From contig NZ_JBHLTP010000008.1 in assembly GCF_042434395.1 (NCBI RefSeq), positions 62,001 to 126,000 on the forward strand: 64,000 bases of DNA. Direction: 5' to 3'. Every line of letters starts with the position of its first letter. Position 1 is the first letter of the stretch. The notes under the pieces are model-generated. The model saw only the letters and a list, made by a program, of their open reading frames with translations. It ran no database searches and was not told the DNA's origin. Below, in pieces: positions 24,528 to 33,168 of this stretch. The position numbers were made by a program, and so were the translations under genes. The DNA is from Pontibacillus salicampi (lineage in GTDB: Bacteria > Bacillota > Bacilli > Bacillales > BH030062).

Positions 24528-25706
24528 GTGACTCTAGAGCTGCCGACTTTATTAGGTGCAGGGCTCGTTCTAATATTAATTTTTTGGCTTGGGTTATTAA
24601 GTCTTAAGATAAAGCTTCCTAGTGTAATTTTATATATTCTATTAGGAATTATCATTACGGATTTGTTACATCATAACGAACTCTTGCATTTCGGAAGTGA
24701 AGTAGGCATTGTACTTCTCTTTTTCCTGCTTGGTTTGGAGTTCAATGTGAATCGGTTAGGTGATATTGCAAAGAAAATATGGCCAGCAGGTTTATTGGAT
24801 GTGGGGCTCAGTCTAGGAGTTTCCCTAGCCGTATGCTTAGCATTTGGATTGGATCCATTTGCTTCTTTCCTTATTGGTGGGGTTACATATGCCACAAGTT
24901 CCTCTATCACAGCCAAGCTTCTGGATGACACGAGCAGAATGGCTAACTCAGAAACGGAATTCATTCTGGCGCTTCTCATCTTTGAAGATTTAGTAGCGCC
25001 GATTGTGGTTGCTATTCTAATGGGAATGAGCTCAGGGGACAATTTACAAACGATGGATATTGTATTATTAATCGGAAAAATTATTGCCCTGACAGTTGGG
25101 GCGATTATATTAGGGAAGACGCTTTTCCGTCGATTTGAAGAGCTGCTGGAGAAGATAGAGGATGAGGATTTCAAAATTGCCCTATTAATTGGTATAGCCT
25201 TAAGCTATGGTGGATTAGCACTTTATTTAGGTTTGTCAGAGGTGCTTGGTGCCTTTCTGGCCGGAATGATGTTATCGGAAATAGGCCGAATGGAAAGGGT
25301 GGAGCAGACAGTTTTACCAGTCAAGGATTTAATGCTTCCTTTATTCTTCGTTTATTTTGGTACAACCATTGAATTTAGCGAAGGTATCCCATATGCAGGA
25401 TTGCTGCTCGTCTTAATTGGCTGGTCATTGGCAGCCAAAATATTAGTAGGTATGTTTGGAGGACGCATGTATGGTTTATCGAAGCGGGTTTCTTTTCGTG
25501 CAGGGTTGTCTATTTGCTCCAGGGGAGAATTCTCCGTTGTTATTGCAGCAGTAGCAACAGGGATGATCAAAGTGTTTAGCGGAATTTACATCGTACTAGC
25601 GGCGTTTATCGGGATGGTTCTGTTTGAAAAAGCACCTCAGATTACAAATTTACTATATGGAAAGCCGCAGAAGAAAAGCAAGAAATTACGTGTACCTGGC
25701 GATTAA
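24528..25706 (+). CDS. khtU: CPA2 family K+(NH4+)/H+ antiporter KhtU-like
   Basis: This 392-aa membrane transporter has about 12 hydrophobic segments and exports K+ in exchange for protons. It shows the CPA2 pattern LLFFLLGLEF and the charged motif FEDLVAP in a transmembrane segment. The start is GTG 24528; its ribosome binding site GGAGAGGAA lies at the end of khtT, which suggests translational coupling. The pair protects cells at high pH and high K+, in keeping with salt-tolerant life. Confidence 0.92.
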   Translation: MTLELPTLLGAGLVLILIFWLGLLSLKIKLPSVILYILLGIIITDLLHHNELLHFGSEVGIVLLFFLLGLEFNVNRLGDIAKKIWPAGLLDVGLSLGVSLAVCLAFGLDPFASFLIGGVTYATSSSITAKLLDDTSRMANSETEFILALLIFEDLVAPIVVAILMGMSSGDNLQTMDIVLLIGKIIALTVGAIILGKTLFRRFEELLEKIEDEDFKIALLIGIALSYGGLALYLGLSEVLGAFLAGMMLSEIGRMERVEQTVLPVKDLMLPLFFVYFGTTIEFSEGIPYAGLLLVLIGWSLAAKILVGMFGGRMYGLSKRVSFRAGLSICSRGEFSVVIAAVATGMIKVFSGIYIVLAAFIGMVLFEKAPQITNLLYGKPQKKSKKLRVPGD

Positions 25707-25753
25707 AGAGAGTGCAAAGGGGACCACATCTCATGGGCCTCCTTTGTTCCTCA

Positions 25754-26131
25754 TCAACCGAAATATTGCTGTTCTAAGTCTTCCAGCTGCGCTCTTGCCT
25801 TTTGGTTAAATTCGTTATCTTCTTGTAATTTTTCTTTCCGCTTTTGTAAAGCTGTCTTGAGGGAATCCATATAGGATGGTACTTCCCCTTCAAATGGCTT
25901 AAGAGAGGATTTTGATATGTTGGCTTTTTCATTATGACTCAACGCTTTCCTTTGATGAAAGAATACGTTCTCGGTTTGCCCAGGATTGTGCAGGTCACCT
26001 TGTTGAGGATGGCTTAACACGGCTAGAATCTTTACGAGGTAAGCAGAGCCCCTATCCTCTACTATCTCTCCAATATATTTCCCTGTTTTGTAATGGGCTG
26101 TAACCAATTCTTCTGGCTGTAAGGACGACAT
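25754..26131 (-). CDS. kapB: Kinase-associated protein B
   Basis: This 125-aa protein of the KapB family, in B. subtilis, is a lipoprotein needed for activity of the sporulation kinase KinB. The reading frame here has an SH3-like beta-rich start (VTAHYKTGKYIGEIVEDRGSAYLVKILAVL) and a helical C-terminal half. ATG 26131 is 8 bases after AAGGAGG. I see no signal peptide or lipobox. The partner gene kinB is not adjacent, unlike in B. subtilis. Confidence 0.85.
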   Translation of the reverse strand: MSSLQPEELVTAHYKTGKYIGEIVEDRGSAYLVKILAVLSHPQQGDLHNPGQTENVFFHQRKALSHNEKANISKSSLKPFEGEVPSYMDSLKTALQKRKEKLQEDNEFNQKARAQLEDLEQQYFG

Positions 26132-26291
26132 TGGTACGGCCTCCTTCCTTGATTTACTTGTTCGTATCATAACAAATTTAAGCTTCTGTTCATAGAACGG
26201 ACATATCTGATGTACGTAAGCGTATGGTAGGCCGGTGATGGTCTGTTATAATATAAGGAAGAACGTGGACGATAAGTGAGGTTGTTACACC

Positions 26292-26507
26292 ATGATGGAA
26301 TTTCTTTATTTTCCAGAGGATAAAACGGAATATATCCCTGCAGTGATTACGCTAATCTTTTTTGCAATTGCTGCTGTTATTGTCATGCGATTGTTTGTAA
26401 AGGCTGCCAAAAAAGAAGAAGAAAAGGCGAACGAGCAGTTTGGAGAGCAAATGCAGACAAAGGACGCTTCTAAACCTAAGCATAACCATTCTTCCAGCCA
26501 TGAGTAA
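26292..26507 (+). CDS. Small single-pass membrane protein
   Basis: This 71-aa protein has one transmembrane helix (about 15-37) and a charged Lys/Glu then His/Ser-rich tail. ATG 26292 or the ATG one codon later may start it (GTGAGG upstream). A hairpin terminator overlaps its stop codon, which argues for real expression. The family is unknown. Confidence 0.6.
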   Translation: MMEFLYFPEDKTEYIPAVITLIFFAIAAVIVMRLFVKAAKKEEEKANEQFGEQMQTKDASKPKHNHSSSHE

Positions 26508-26528
26508 AAGAGTACTCATGGTTTTTTT
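26499..26528 (+). terminator. Terminator overlapping the small membrane protein stop codon
   Basis: CCATGAGTA and TACTCATGG around a 5-base loop, then seven T. Confidence 0.9.
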
Positions 26529-26607
26529 ATGCCATGGTACGTTGGATAATTACATATGGAATCGGCTACACTAAGCCTAGATATTGTAGAAAAGTAGGCG
26601 ATAACGT

Positions 26608-27192
26608 ATGAAGCTGTTTCTTTATGCTAGCGTAATGATATTGCTGTTAGCAGGCTGTAATTCACAAAACAGGTCAGCTATGGAAATAGAAATGTATAAT
26701 GTATCAAGTGATGCACTGGGTACGGCAACGATTTCACAAGGAGCTAACGGAGTTGATGTGAAGCTTTCCTTAACGGGGCTAGAGCCTGGTTATCATGGAA
26801 TTCATGTACATGAATTCGCTAAATGTGAACAGCCAGATTTCCAATCTGCTGGTAACCACTTAAATCCAGATGGTAAGGTTCATGGATTAATGAATCCGGA
26901 AGGTGCTCATCTTGGAGATTTACCGAATATCGAAGCCGATTCGAGTGGAAAGGTAGAAGCAGAATTGACGCTTCCCGAAGCTACATTGCAAGATGGTAAA
27001 ACGTCTTTGCTGCGTAATAATGGAACATCTTTAATAATTACAGCTGGAGAAGACGATGGTATGAGTCAGCCATCTGGTAATGGAGGAGAGCGTATTGCTT
27101 GTGGGAAGATACAATTAGAGGAATCTAATAAACAGGACGCTCCTTCTAATCCAGCTGAAGATGGCACGGACCAACAAAAAGAATCTTCTTAA
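26608..27192 (+). CDS. Cu/Zn superoxide dismutase-like lipoprotein (YojM type)
   Basis: This 194-aa lipoprotein (LLAGC, Cys17) carries a SodC domain (about 25-170). Metal-ligand candidates His66, His68, His84, His92, His101 and Asp104 and the disulfide pair Cys73/Cys165 are present. The fourth copper ligand, a histidine in the usual VIHAGEDD, is Thr145 (LIITAGEDD). B. subtilis YojM also lacks copper ligands and is a poor dismutase, so activity here is doubtful. The tail (171-194) is polar and disordered. Confidence 0.85.
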   Translation: MKLFLYASVMILLLAGCNSQNRSAMEIEMYNVSSDALGTATISQGANGVDVKLSLTGLEPGYHGIHVHEFAKCEQPDFQSAGNHLNPDGKVHGLMNPEGAHLGDLPNIEADSSGKVEAELTLPEATLQDGKTSLLRNNGTSLIITAGEDDGMSQPSGNGGERIACGKIQLEESNKQDAPSNPAEDGTDQQKESS

Positions 27193-27236
27193 TACATTTA
27201 ATCGCGTTAATTCTGTTTAATAACATTGCCCTAAAC

Positions 27237-27270
27237 AAAGCCGTATCACTCATGCTGTGATACGGCTTTA
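27237..27270 (+). terminator. Terminator of the sodC-like gene
   Basis: AAAGCCGTATCAC and GTGATACGGCTTT around a 7-base loop; the T-run is short. Confidence 0.75.
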
Positions 27271-27530
27271 TGATTTATCTGGAACGTGTCATTGCTTAAG
27301 CAGTACTCTACTTTGATTGATATATATTTGTGCAATCTTGTGCATGGTTTACGACCAATGCTGGTAGGCTGATCTGTATCGTTGGGAACTTAGCGAAGAC
27401 TTGGATTCGAGTTATTTTTTTCAACACTACCCATTATATCTCGAATTCAAGCTCTGCTCATAAGGGAGCTTTTCCGACGTATTCACAGCAAACATTAGCA
27501 CGCAGTGTTCAAGAGTAACCAATCTAGGCA
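27271..27530. repeat. Gene-free interval with an inverted repeat of the interspersed family
   Basis: GAAGACTTGGATTCGAG (near 27395-27411) is inverted at about 27451-27465 (CTCGAATTCAAG), and CATAAGGGAGC follows. These match the ends of the MITE-like element at 14891-15272 and the segment near 55260. No gene is visible. Confidence 0.45.
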
Positions 27531-28283
27531 TTACTTTTCTGACACGGTGAGGACGAGAGGGCCGTCTTTAGTTATAGCAATAGTATGTTCATACTGAGCA
27601 GAGAGCGTGCCATCTAGTGTTCTGGCAGTCCAGCCGTTGTCATCTCTTGTAGTATGCCATTTTCCAATATTCAGCATAGGCTCTATTGTGATGACCATGC
27701 CCTCTTTAAGGCGCTTGCCAGTACCTGGAGTACCATAGTGAAGTACAGAGGGCTCCTCATGGATAGTGGGACCAAGCCCATGTCCTGTAAATTCTCTTAC
27801 GACACCATAACCCTTGTCTTCAGCAAAGCTTTGGATAGCGTGACCGATATCTCCTAGACGATTGCCGACAACTGCCTGCTCAATCCCTTTCCACATTGCT
27901 TGTTCTGTGTTCGTTAATAACAAGTCAGCTTCTTCTGATACAGTCCCTACGCGATAACTCCAAGCAGAATCGGCTAACCCGCCATTTAAATTAGCAACCA
28001 TGTCTATCGTAACAATATCGCCTTCCTCTAGTGGGGAATTCCTTGGAAATCCGTGGCAAACCTCGTCGTTAATCGATGCGCACGTGGCGTATTTGTATCC
28101 TTGGAAGCCTTTTTGTTCAGGCGTTGCCCCATGCTCAGCCATATATTCTTCAACGAATGCGTCAATTTCCATAGTGGTGATGCCTGGCTTCATTCGCTTG
28201 GCGATTTCTTTATGGCAATCAGCTACGAGCTGACCTGCCCTTTGCATCATGTCAATCTCTCTAGCACTTTTTCGTGTTATCAT
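27531..28283 (-). CDS. map: Methionine aminopeptidase, type I
   Basis: This 250-aa M24 metallopeptidase removes initiator methionine. Its metal ligands lie in TIDMVANLNGGLADSAW (two Asp), GHGLGPTIHEEP (His), TIEPML (Glu) and QYEHTIAI (Glu). ATG 28283 is 8 bases after AAAGGAG; a longer frame from 28301 includes that site and is rejected. It lies apart from the ribosomal protein region, so it is probably the accessory YflG-like enzyme rather than the essential copy. Confidence 0.92.
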   Translation of the reverse strand: MITRKSAREIDMMQRAGQLVADCHKEIAKRMKPGITTMEIDAFVEEYMAEHGATPEQKGFQGYKYATCASINDEVCHGFPRNSPLEEGDIVTIDMVANLNGGLADSAWSYRVGTVSEEADLLLTNTEQAMWKGIEQAVVGNRLGDIGHAIQSFAEDKGYGVVREFTGHGLGPTIHEEPSVLHYGTPGTGKRLKEGMVITIEPMLNIGKWHTTRDDNGWTARTLDGTLSAQYEHTIAITKDGPLVLTVSEK

Positions 28284-28311
28284 AAGAGCTGCTCCTTTCA
28301 TTCCATTAGCA

Positions 28312-28348
28312 TAAAAACTCCTTTCCTAAGTATATGTAGAAAAGGAGT
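28312..28348 (-). terminator. Terminator of patB
   Basis: ACTCCTTT and AAAGGAGT arms; read leftward they are followed by five T. Confidence 0.8.
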
Positions 28349-28359
28349 GAAATGCTGTA

Positions 28360-29535
28360 TTATGCCCTTTCTATGGCTTGTAGAATCCGATGCACGCCTT
28401 CTTCTAGTATGGAAGGAGGACACGCGATGTTAATCCGCATGAAGCCTTCCCCATCCTTTCCAAAAGATGCCCCATCATTTAAGCCAACTTGAGCTTCCTT
28501 TTGCATGAATTCTTTCAATTCCTCATGACTTAGCTGCAGACCTCTGCAATCTAACCATACCAAATAGGTTCCTTCTGGTTCTACAACTTTTATTTTATCT
28601 GTGTTGGAATGGATTGTATCCATTACATACTGTTTATTACTATCCAATACGTGAATAAGCTCATTCAGCCAGGATTCTCCATGCTCATAGGCAGCTTCCA
28701 GCGCGGTAATTCCTAATGTATTCAGCATTTTTACGCCAACACCTTGTAGCCCAAATTGTTCCTCAATTTTCTTTCGGAACTGCTTATTTGGAGTTACGAT
28801 ATAGGATGCTTGTAATCCAGCGATGTTAAACGTCTTTGTCGGCGAAAGACACGTAATTGTTTGATAAGCTATATCTTCAGATAAAGATGCTATAGGAATG
28901 TGAGTATAGCCTGGTAGAATAAGATCAGCATGAATTTCATCCGCAAAAATTAACACATTATATTGCAGACAAAGCTCTGCCATGCGTTTAAGCTCCTCTT
29001 TCGTCCATACTCTGCCAACTGGGTTGTGAGGACTGCAGAGAATAAAGGCTTTCACCCCTTGCTGCAGCTTCTTTTCAAAATCTTCGAAATCAATTTCAAA
29101 GCGTCCGTTCTGCTCAACCAATGGGTTTTCAACCAATTCCCGTTCATGCTTCTGAACGACATTGAAAAAAGGAGGATATACTGGTGTCTGAATTAAGATT
29201 TTATCCTCCTTTTCTGTTAGAGCCTCCACCATCGTATGTAGAGAGGGTACAACACCTGGGCTATACTGAAGCCAATCCGTGTTAATTTCCCATTGATGGC
29301 GATTCTGTAACCAGTTCTGAATACTCTGGTGAACTTTATCATCTGTGATGGTATAGCCAAAAACGCCATGAGCTGCTCGTTCTGCTATCGCATTCTTTAC
29401 AGCATCTGGTGTTTCAAAGTCCATGTCCGCCACCCACATAGGTAAAACCTCTTTATTCTTGAATAAGGTTTCCGTCATATCCCATTTAACAGAGCGCGTA
29501 TTCGTTCTATCAATTACTTTATTGAATTGTGTCAT
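28360..29535 (-). CDS. patB: PatB-type PLP-dependent C-S lyase / aminotransferase
   Basis: This 391-aa fold-type I PLP enzyme is related to MalY and B. subtilis PatB and probably cleaves cystathionine or cysteine conjugates. The PLP lysine lies in LSPTKTFNIAGLQ, and the HNPVGRVW and ADEIHADL motifs are typical. ATG 29535 follows AAAGGAGGATGACGG; an N-terminal extension up to 29664 has no ribosome binding site and is rejected. In B. subtilis patB neighbours kinB-kapB and yugF; here yugF follows but kinB is missing. Confidence 0.92.
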   Translation of the reverse strand: MTQFNKVIDRTNTRSVKWDMTETLFKNKEVLPMWVADMDFETPDAVKNAIAERAAHGVFGYTITDDKVHQSIQNWLQNRHQWEINTDWLQYSPGVVPSLHTMVEALTEKEDKILIQTPVYPPFFNVVQKHERELVENPLVEQNGRFEIDFEDFEKKLQQGVKAFILCSPHNPVGRVWTKEELKRMAELCLQYNVLIFADEIHADLILPGYTHIPIASLSEDIAYQTITCLSPTKTFNIAGLQASYIVTPNKQFRKKIEEQFGLQGVGVKMLNTLGITALEAAYEHGESWLNELIHVLDSNKQYVMDTIHSNTDKIKVVEPEGTYLVWLDCRGLQLSHEELKEFMQKEAQVGLNDGASFGKDGEGFMRINIACPPSILEEGVHRILQAIERA

Positions 29536-29622
29536 TCCGTCATCCTCCTTTTTTGGGCAATTACTATTTCCTATCATACAAAACAACTGATTATTTTTAA
29601 ATGAAGATGCATTGCACAAAGG

Positions 29623-29647
29623 AAGCGACCTTGCTAAGAGGTCGCTT
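29623..29647 (-). terminator. Terminator overlapping the yugF stop codon
   Basis: AAGCGACCT and AGGTCGCTT around a 7-base loop; the T-run is weak. Confidence 0.6.
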
Positions 29648-30485
29648 GTCTGTGTTCTGTACAAAATTGTTTAATACGATCCGTAAGAATAGCCGGTACT
29701 TCTTCTGGCAATAAGTGTCCGATTTGCTCAAATGTTTCTAACGTAGCCGTTGGCATGTCTTGTACTAATTTATATCCTAACGAGACTGGTAGTACTCTAT
29801 CTTCCTTTCCCCAGAAAACCAGGCATTCTGTAGAAATGTCTCGCAAGTGTTGAGAAGGTAAATCGCCTTCTCGGTCACGAATCAGCTTTGACAGACAATG
29901 AAACATATCCTTCTTTAAAAAGGGTCTCATATACTCCTGTAGCATTTCTTTGTTAATGGTTTGTGGATCATATACGCATTGAAGTAATGCCTGGTAAGCC
30001 CCTTTCTTGTACAAGTACTTTTTTATAAAAAAAGGAAAAAACGGCAGCATGCTAACCATATGCATGACACGGCTAGCTTTCTTCTTGTACGTGGATGGAG
30101 CGAATAAAATTAGTTTATCTACTCTTTCCGGGAATAGATGGGCACACAATAATGCCACTTGTCCTCCCATTGAATGTCCTGCAATAGAGGCTTTTGGAAT
30201 ATCATGATCATCCATCAGCTCAATAATAATTCGAGCAAAATTACGGTACGTATAATGATACGTACTCACTTTGTCCGTATCCCCAAATGGGGGGTAATCA
30301 AATGTGAAAATGTCGAAGTGCTCCAAAAGCTCGGGTATCATAAATCTATAGCAAAACTTTGAAGAGAATAACCCGTGTACAAATACAATTGCAGGTTTCG
30401 GAGTGGGAGAGGAGGAATAATATTGATAGGATACATTAATACCATCATGGTACAGCCACTGCTGTTCTTTGTGAATCTTGCTCAC
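29634..30485 (-). CDS. yugF: Alpha/beta hydrolase (YugF-like)
   Basis: This 283-aa serine hydrolase has the oxyanion region HGLFSSKF, the nucleophile elbow GHSMGG, an acid in the WGKEDRVLP segment and the catalytic histidine in GHLLPEE. GTG 30485 follows GGAGGCGG at a good distance and is preferred over the upstream ATG at 30515. The substrate is unknown. It lies upstream of patB on the same strand, 98 bases away. Confidence 0.85.
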   Translation of the reverse strand: MSKIHKEQQWLYHDGINVSYQYYSSSPTPKPAIVFVHGLFSSKFCYRFMIPELLEHFDIFTFDYPPFGDTDKVSTYHYTYRNFARIIIELMDDHDIPKASIAGHSMGGQVALLCAHLFPERVDKLILFAPSTYKKKASRVMHMVSMLPFFPFFIKKYLYKKGAYQALLQCVYDPQTINKEMLQEYMRPFLKKDMFHCLSKLIRDREGDLPSQHLRDISTECLVFWGKEDRVLPVSLGYKLVQDMPTATLETFEQIGHLLPEEVPAILTDRIKQFCTEHRQATS

Positions 30486-30733
30486 CGTTACTCCGCCTCC
30501 ATATGCTTTTTTCAATTAGTCAATATTTCATGGAACACAATAGGTGAAAGAAACGCTATATAAGTTAATAAACCATTTATAGTAAACCTAAACGTATAAA
30601 TGGGCATTCGTTCTTATTCGTACAAAGTTGATTGTAAATGGTAACACAAGTGGGGTGGATGTAAAAATAGTTTTTACTAAAGGAATGTAAACATACGAGC
30701 AGTTAAGGAAAGGGATTATTTAACTAATGAGGG

Positions 30734-30764
30734 CAAAAAAAAGACAAAGCGTTCGAACGCTTTG
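30734..30764 (-). terminator. Leftward terminator without an assigned gene
   Basis: The 20-base perfect palindrome CAAAGCGTTCGAACGCTTTG (30745-30764) is followed, read leftward, by TCTTTTTTTT. Nothing annotated is transcribed into it, so it may end a small RNA. Confidence 0.55.
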
Positions 30765-30814
30765 CCACACAGGGGGAATACGAGAAAGTCTTACGGTATA
30801 ATAATAGCCCATTC

Positions 30815-30843
30815 TTGACATGATTAAACCTATTTTTTAATAT
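30815..30843 (+). promoter_or_regulatory. Candidate sigma-A promoter of yugI
   Basis: A perfect TTGACA and a TAATAT are separated by 17 bases, 130 bases before the yugI start. Confidence 0.5.
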
Positions 30844-30972
30844 TTTTTTAGAGCATTTTTGGTACGTATAAATAAATTAATAAACCCTTTTGCTACATAG
30901 GGGAGAATATGATAAAATTATTTATTGCGTGAAAAGAAAACGAGAATATAATTAATCGGGAGTTGTTTCAGC

Positions 30973-31371
30973 ATGGCAAAGTTTGAAGAAGGTCAAGTAT
31001 TAGAAGGTAAAGTAACAGGAATTCAGCCTTATGGCGCATTCGTAGCTTTAGATGAAGAAGTTCAAGGTTTAGTTCACATTTCCGAAGTAACCCACGGGTT
31101 TGTTAAAGATATTAATGAACATTTAACTGTAGGAGACGATGTTAAGGTGAAAGTACTTAACGTTGATGAAGAGAAAGGTAAATATTCTTTATCCATTCGT
31201 GCTACAGAAGAAGCTCCACAACAACAGCCAAAACAACGTAAACCTAAACAACAGCAGCAACAACAGGCTCAACAGCAAGAAGAGTCTCCTGCTGGGTTTA
31301 ATACGTTGAAAGATAAGCTTGATGAGTGGATTAACCAATCTAAAGAACGTGAAGATCAATTCCGTAAATAA
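30973..31371 (+). CDS. yugI: S1-domain general stress protein (YugI/GSP13)
   Basis: This 132-aa cytosolic protein has an N-terminal S1 RNA-binding domain (about 5-75: GQVLEGKVTGIQPYGAFVAL, then GLVHISEV), a Gln/Lys-rich linker (80-105) and a short helical tail. It binds RNA or ribosomes, and GSP13 of B. subtilis is a stress protein. It has its own strong terminator. Confidence 0.92.
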   Translation: MAKFEEGQVLEGKVTGIQPYGAFVALDEEVQGLVHISEVTHGFVKDINEHLTVGDDVKVKVLNVDEEKGKYSLSIRATEEAPQQQPKQRKPKQQQQQQAQQQEESPAGFNTLKDKLDEWINQSKEREDQFRK

Positions 31372-31374
31372 TAA

Positions 31375-31406
31375 AAAATTCCGGTCCTCGTGACCGGAAT
31401 TTTTTT
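31375..31406. terminator. Terminator between yugI and yuzA
   Basis: AAAATTCCGGTC and GACCGGAATTTT around a 5-base loop with seven T on the right and an A-run on the left, so it can serve both converging genes. Confidence 0.92.
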
Positions 31407-31413
31407 GTTTTTA

Positions 31414-31647
31414 TTAAGCCTCTGGCTCTGGGTCTTTAGCCATTTCTTCACTTGGTTTGAAAAGCAACCCAAGATTGATAAGACCACTAATACCAACAAG
31501 TGTATAAATGATACGGGCAAAAGCACCGCTTTGTTCACCGCCACCGAATAGAGCGGCTACTAAATCAAATTGAAACAAACCGATAAGTCCCCAGTTAACT
31601 GCACCAATAATAACTAGAAGTAACGCAATACGTTGAATAGTACTCAT
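31414..31647 (-). CDS. yuzA: DUF378 membrane protein (YuzA)
   Basis: This 77-aa protein has two transmembrane segments (about 5-25 and 40-63) and the DUF378 signature GAVNWGLIGLF. It has a GGAGG upstream of the ATG. The function is unknown. Its place next to yugI matches B. subtilis. Confidence 0.88.
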   Translation of the reverse strand: MSTIQRIALLLVIIGAVNWGLIGLFQFDLVAALFGGGEQSGAFARIIYTLVGISGLINLGLLFKPSEEMAKDPEPEA

Positions 31648-31821
31648 TGTACGTATTCCTCCTTACAATTTAAGTTGGTTCTGTATTAGCTTTACTTAAT
31701 TGAAAGAAAATATGCATCGACTTCGTTTTTTATTGAGAGTTATTTACAGTTGCGTTTTCTTTGAAATTTCATAACAGGTTGCACATAATAGAGAATGCAA
31801 AGAAGCAGAAAGGGGATTTGT

Positions 31822-32988
31822 ATGGAGAATTTTGTTTTTTACAATCCAACAAAACTAATTTTTGGAAAAGATCAATTAAAATCATTATCAGATGAAATCC
31901 CAAGTCATGTTCATAATGTAATGTTAGTGTATGGCGGAGGAAGTATTAAACGTAATGGTTTATACGATAACGTTGTGAATAAATTAAAAGAGTTAAATGT
32001 ATCTATCAGCGAGCTTTCAGGTGTGGAGCCCAATCCGCGCTTGAAGACTGTTCGTAGAGGTGTAGAAATTTGTAAGGAAAACAATGTAGACTTCATCCTT
32101 GCAGTTGGGGGCGGTAGTGTCATTGATGCTACAAAGACTATTGCAACAGCAGCTAAATATGATGGAGATGCATGGGATTTAGTGACACGTAAGGCGGCTC
32201 CGGCAGACGCTATTCCATTTGGTACTGTGTTAACACTTGCAGCTACTGGTTCTGAAATGAATGCTGGCTCTGTTATTACTAACTGGGAAACAAATGAGAA
32301 ATATGGCTGGGGTGCTCCACCGTTTACAAATCCATCCTTCTCTATCTTAGACCCAACGAATACGATGTCTGTTCCAAGAGACCAAACGATTTACGGTATA
32401 GTAGATATGATGAGTCATATCTTTGAACAGTATTTCCACCAGCCTACTAATGCACCAGTGCAGGATCGCATGGCTGAAGGGGTATTGCGTACTGTAATCG
32501 AAACAGCACCGAAGCTTCTTGAAGATCTGGAATCCTACGAGCACCGGGAAACTATCTTGTATGCAGGTACAATCGCCTTGAATGGAATGCTCCAAATGGG
32601 CTATCGAGGAGATTGGGCAACCCATAACATTGAGCATGCAGTTTCGGCAGTATATGATATTCCTCATGCTGGGGGCTTGGCAATTTTATTCCCTAACTGG
32701 ATGAAGCATAACCTGGATCATAACGTAGACCGTTTCAAGCAATTAGCAATCCGTGTATTTGATGTTAATCCAGAGGGTAAAGAGGACCGTGAAGTTGCTT
32801 TAGAAGGAATTGAGCAATTACAAGCTTTCTGGGCTTCCCTAGGTGCTCCAACCACACTAGCTGATTATGATATTGGTGATGACCAATTTGATTTAATCGT
32901 GGACCGCGCAATGAAACGTGGACCATTCGGTAATTTTAAACAACTACAAGATGAAGATGTGCAGCAAATATTAGCAATGTCTAAGTAA
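31822..32988 (+). CDS. Iron-containing NAD(P)H-dependent butanol/alcohol dehydrogenase (YugJ/YugK type)
   Basis: This 388-aa group III alcohol dehydrogenase has the cofactor loop GGGSVIDATKTIA, metal-binding histidines in the DMMSHIFEQYFH and NIEHAVSAVYDIPHAGGLA segments, and an overall length typical of BdhA/YugJ. It interconverts aldehydes and alcohols. ATG 31822 follows AAGGGGA; the ATG at 31795 has no ribosome binding site. It is a single-gene unit placed before pgi, as in B. subtilis. Confidence 0.92.
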   Translation: MENFVFYNPTKLIFGKDQLKSLSDEIPSHVHNVMLVYGGGSIKRNGLYDNVVNKLKELNVSISELSGVEPNPRLKTVRRGVEICKENNVDFILAVGGGSVIDATKTIATAAKYDGDAWDLVTRKAAPADAIPFGTVLTLAATGSEMNAGSVITNWETNEKYGWGAPPFTNPSFSILDPTNTMSVPRDQTIYGIVDMMSHIFEQYFHQPTNAPVQDRMAEGVLRTVIETAPKLLEDLESYEHRETILYAGTIALNGMLQMGYRGDWATHNIEHAVSAVYDIPHAGGLAILFPNWMKHNLDHNVDRFKQLAIRVFDVNPEGKEDREVALEGIEQLQAFWASLGAPTTLADYDIGDDQFDLIVDRAMKRGPFGNFKQLQDEDVQQILAMSK

Positions 32989-32989
32989 C

Positions 32990-33030
32990 ATCAAAAGAAA
33001 CAGGTTGAGAATCAACCTGTTTCTTTTGAT
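32990..33030 (+). terminator. Terminator of the alcohol dehydrogenase gene
   Basis: Nineteen-base perfect arms beginning ATCAAAAGAAACAGG, with a 3-base loop. The T-rich strand is inside the stem. Confidence 0.85.
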
Positions 33031-33168
33031 TGTGTTAAAAACAACTGTAATAGAACGCCTTAACAAAACTTTTACATCTGTATTCGCTTACATTAGAGAC
33101 AGTTCTTGATTTGATGTAACCGTTTCGATAAAGTTAGGTTTAGGAAGAAAATTGGAGGGATACATACA

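Larger units (their letters stand above)
30486..30972. other. Gene-free interval between yugF and yugI
   Basis: 487 bases. It holds the presumed yugF promoter, a leftward terminator-like palindrome (30734-30764) and a candidate rightward promoter for yugI (30815-30843). No protein-coding gene is supported. Confidence 0.5.

Noticed and set aside
24671..25174. 167-codon leftward frame inside khtU
   Set aside because: It is antisense to a recognised antiporter and has the serine-rich composition typical of such shadows.
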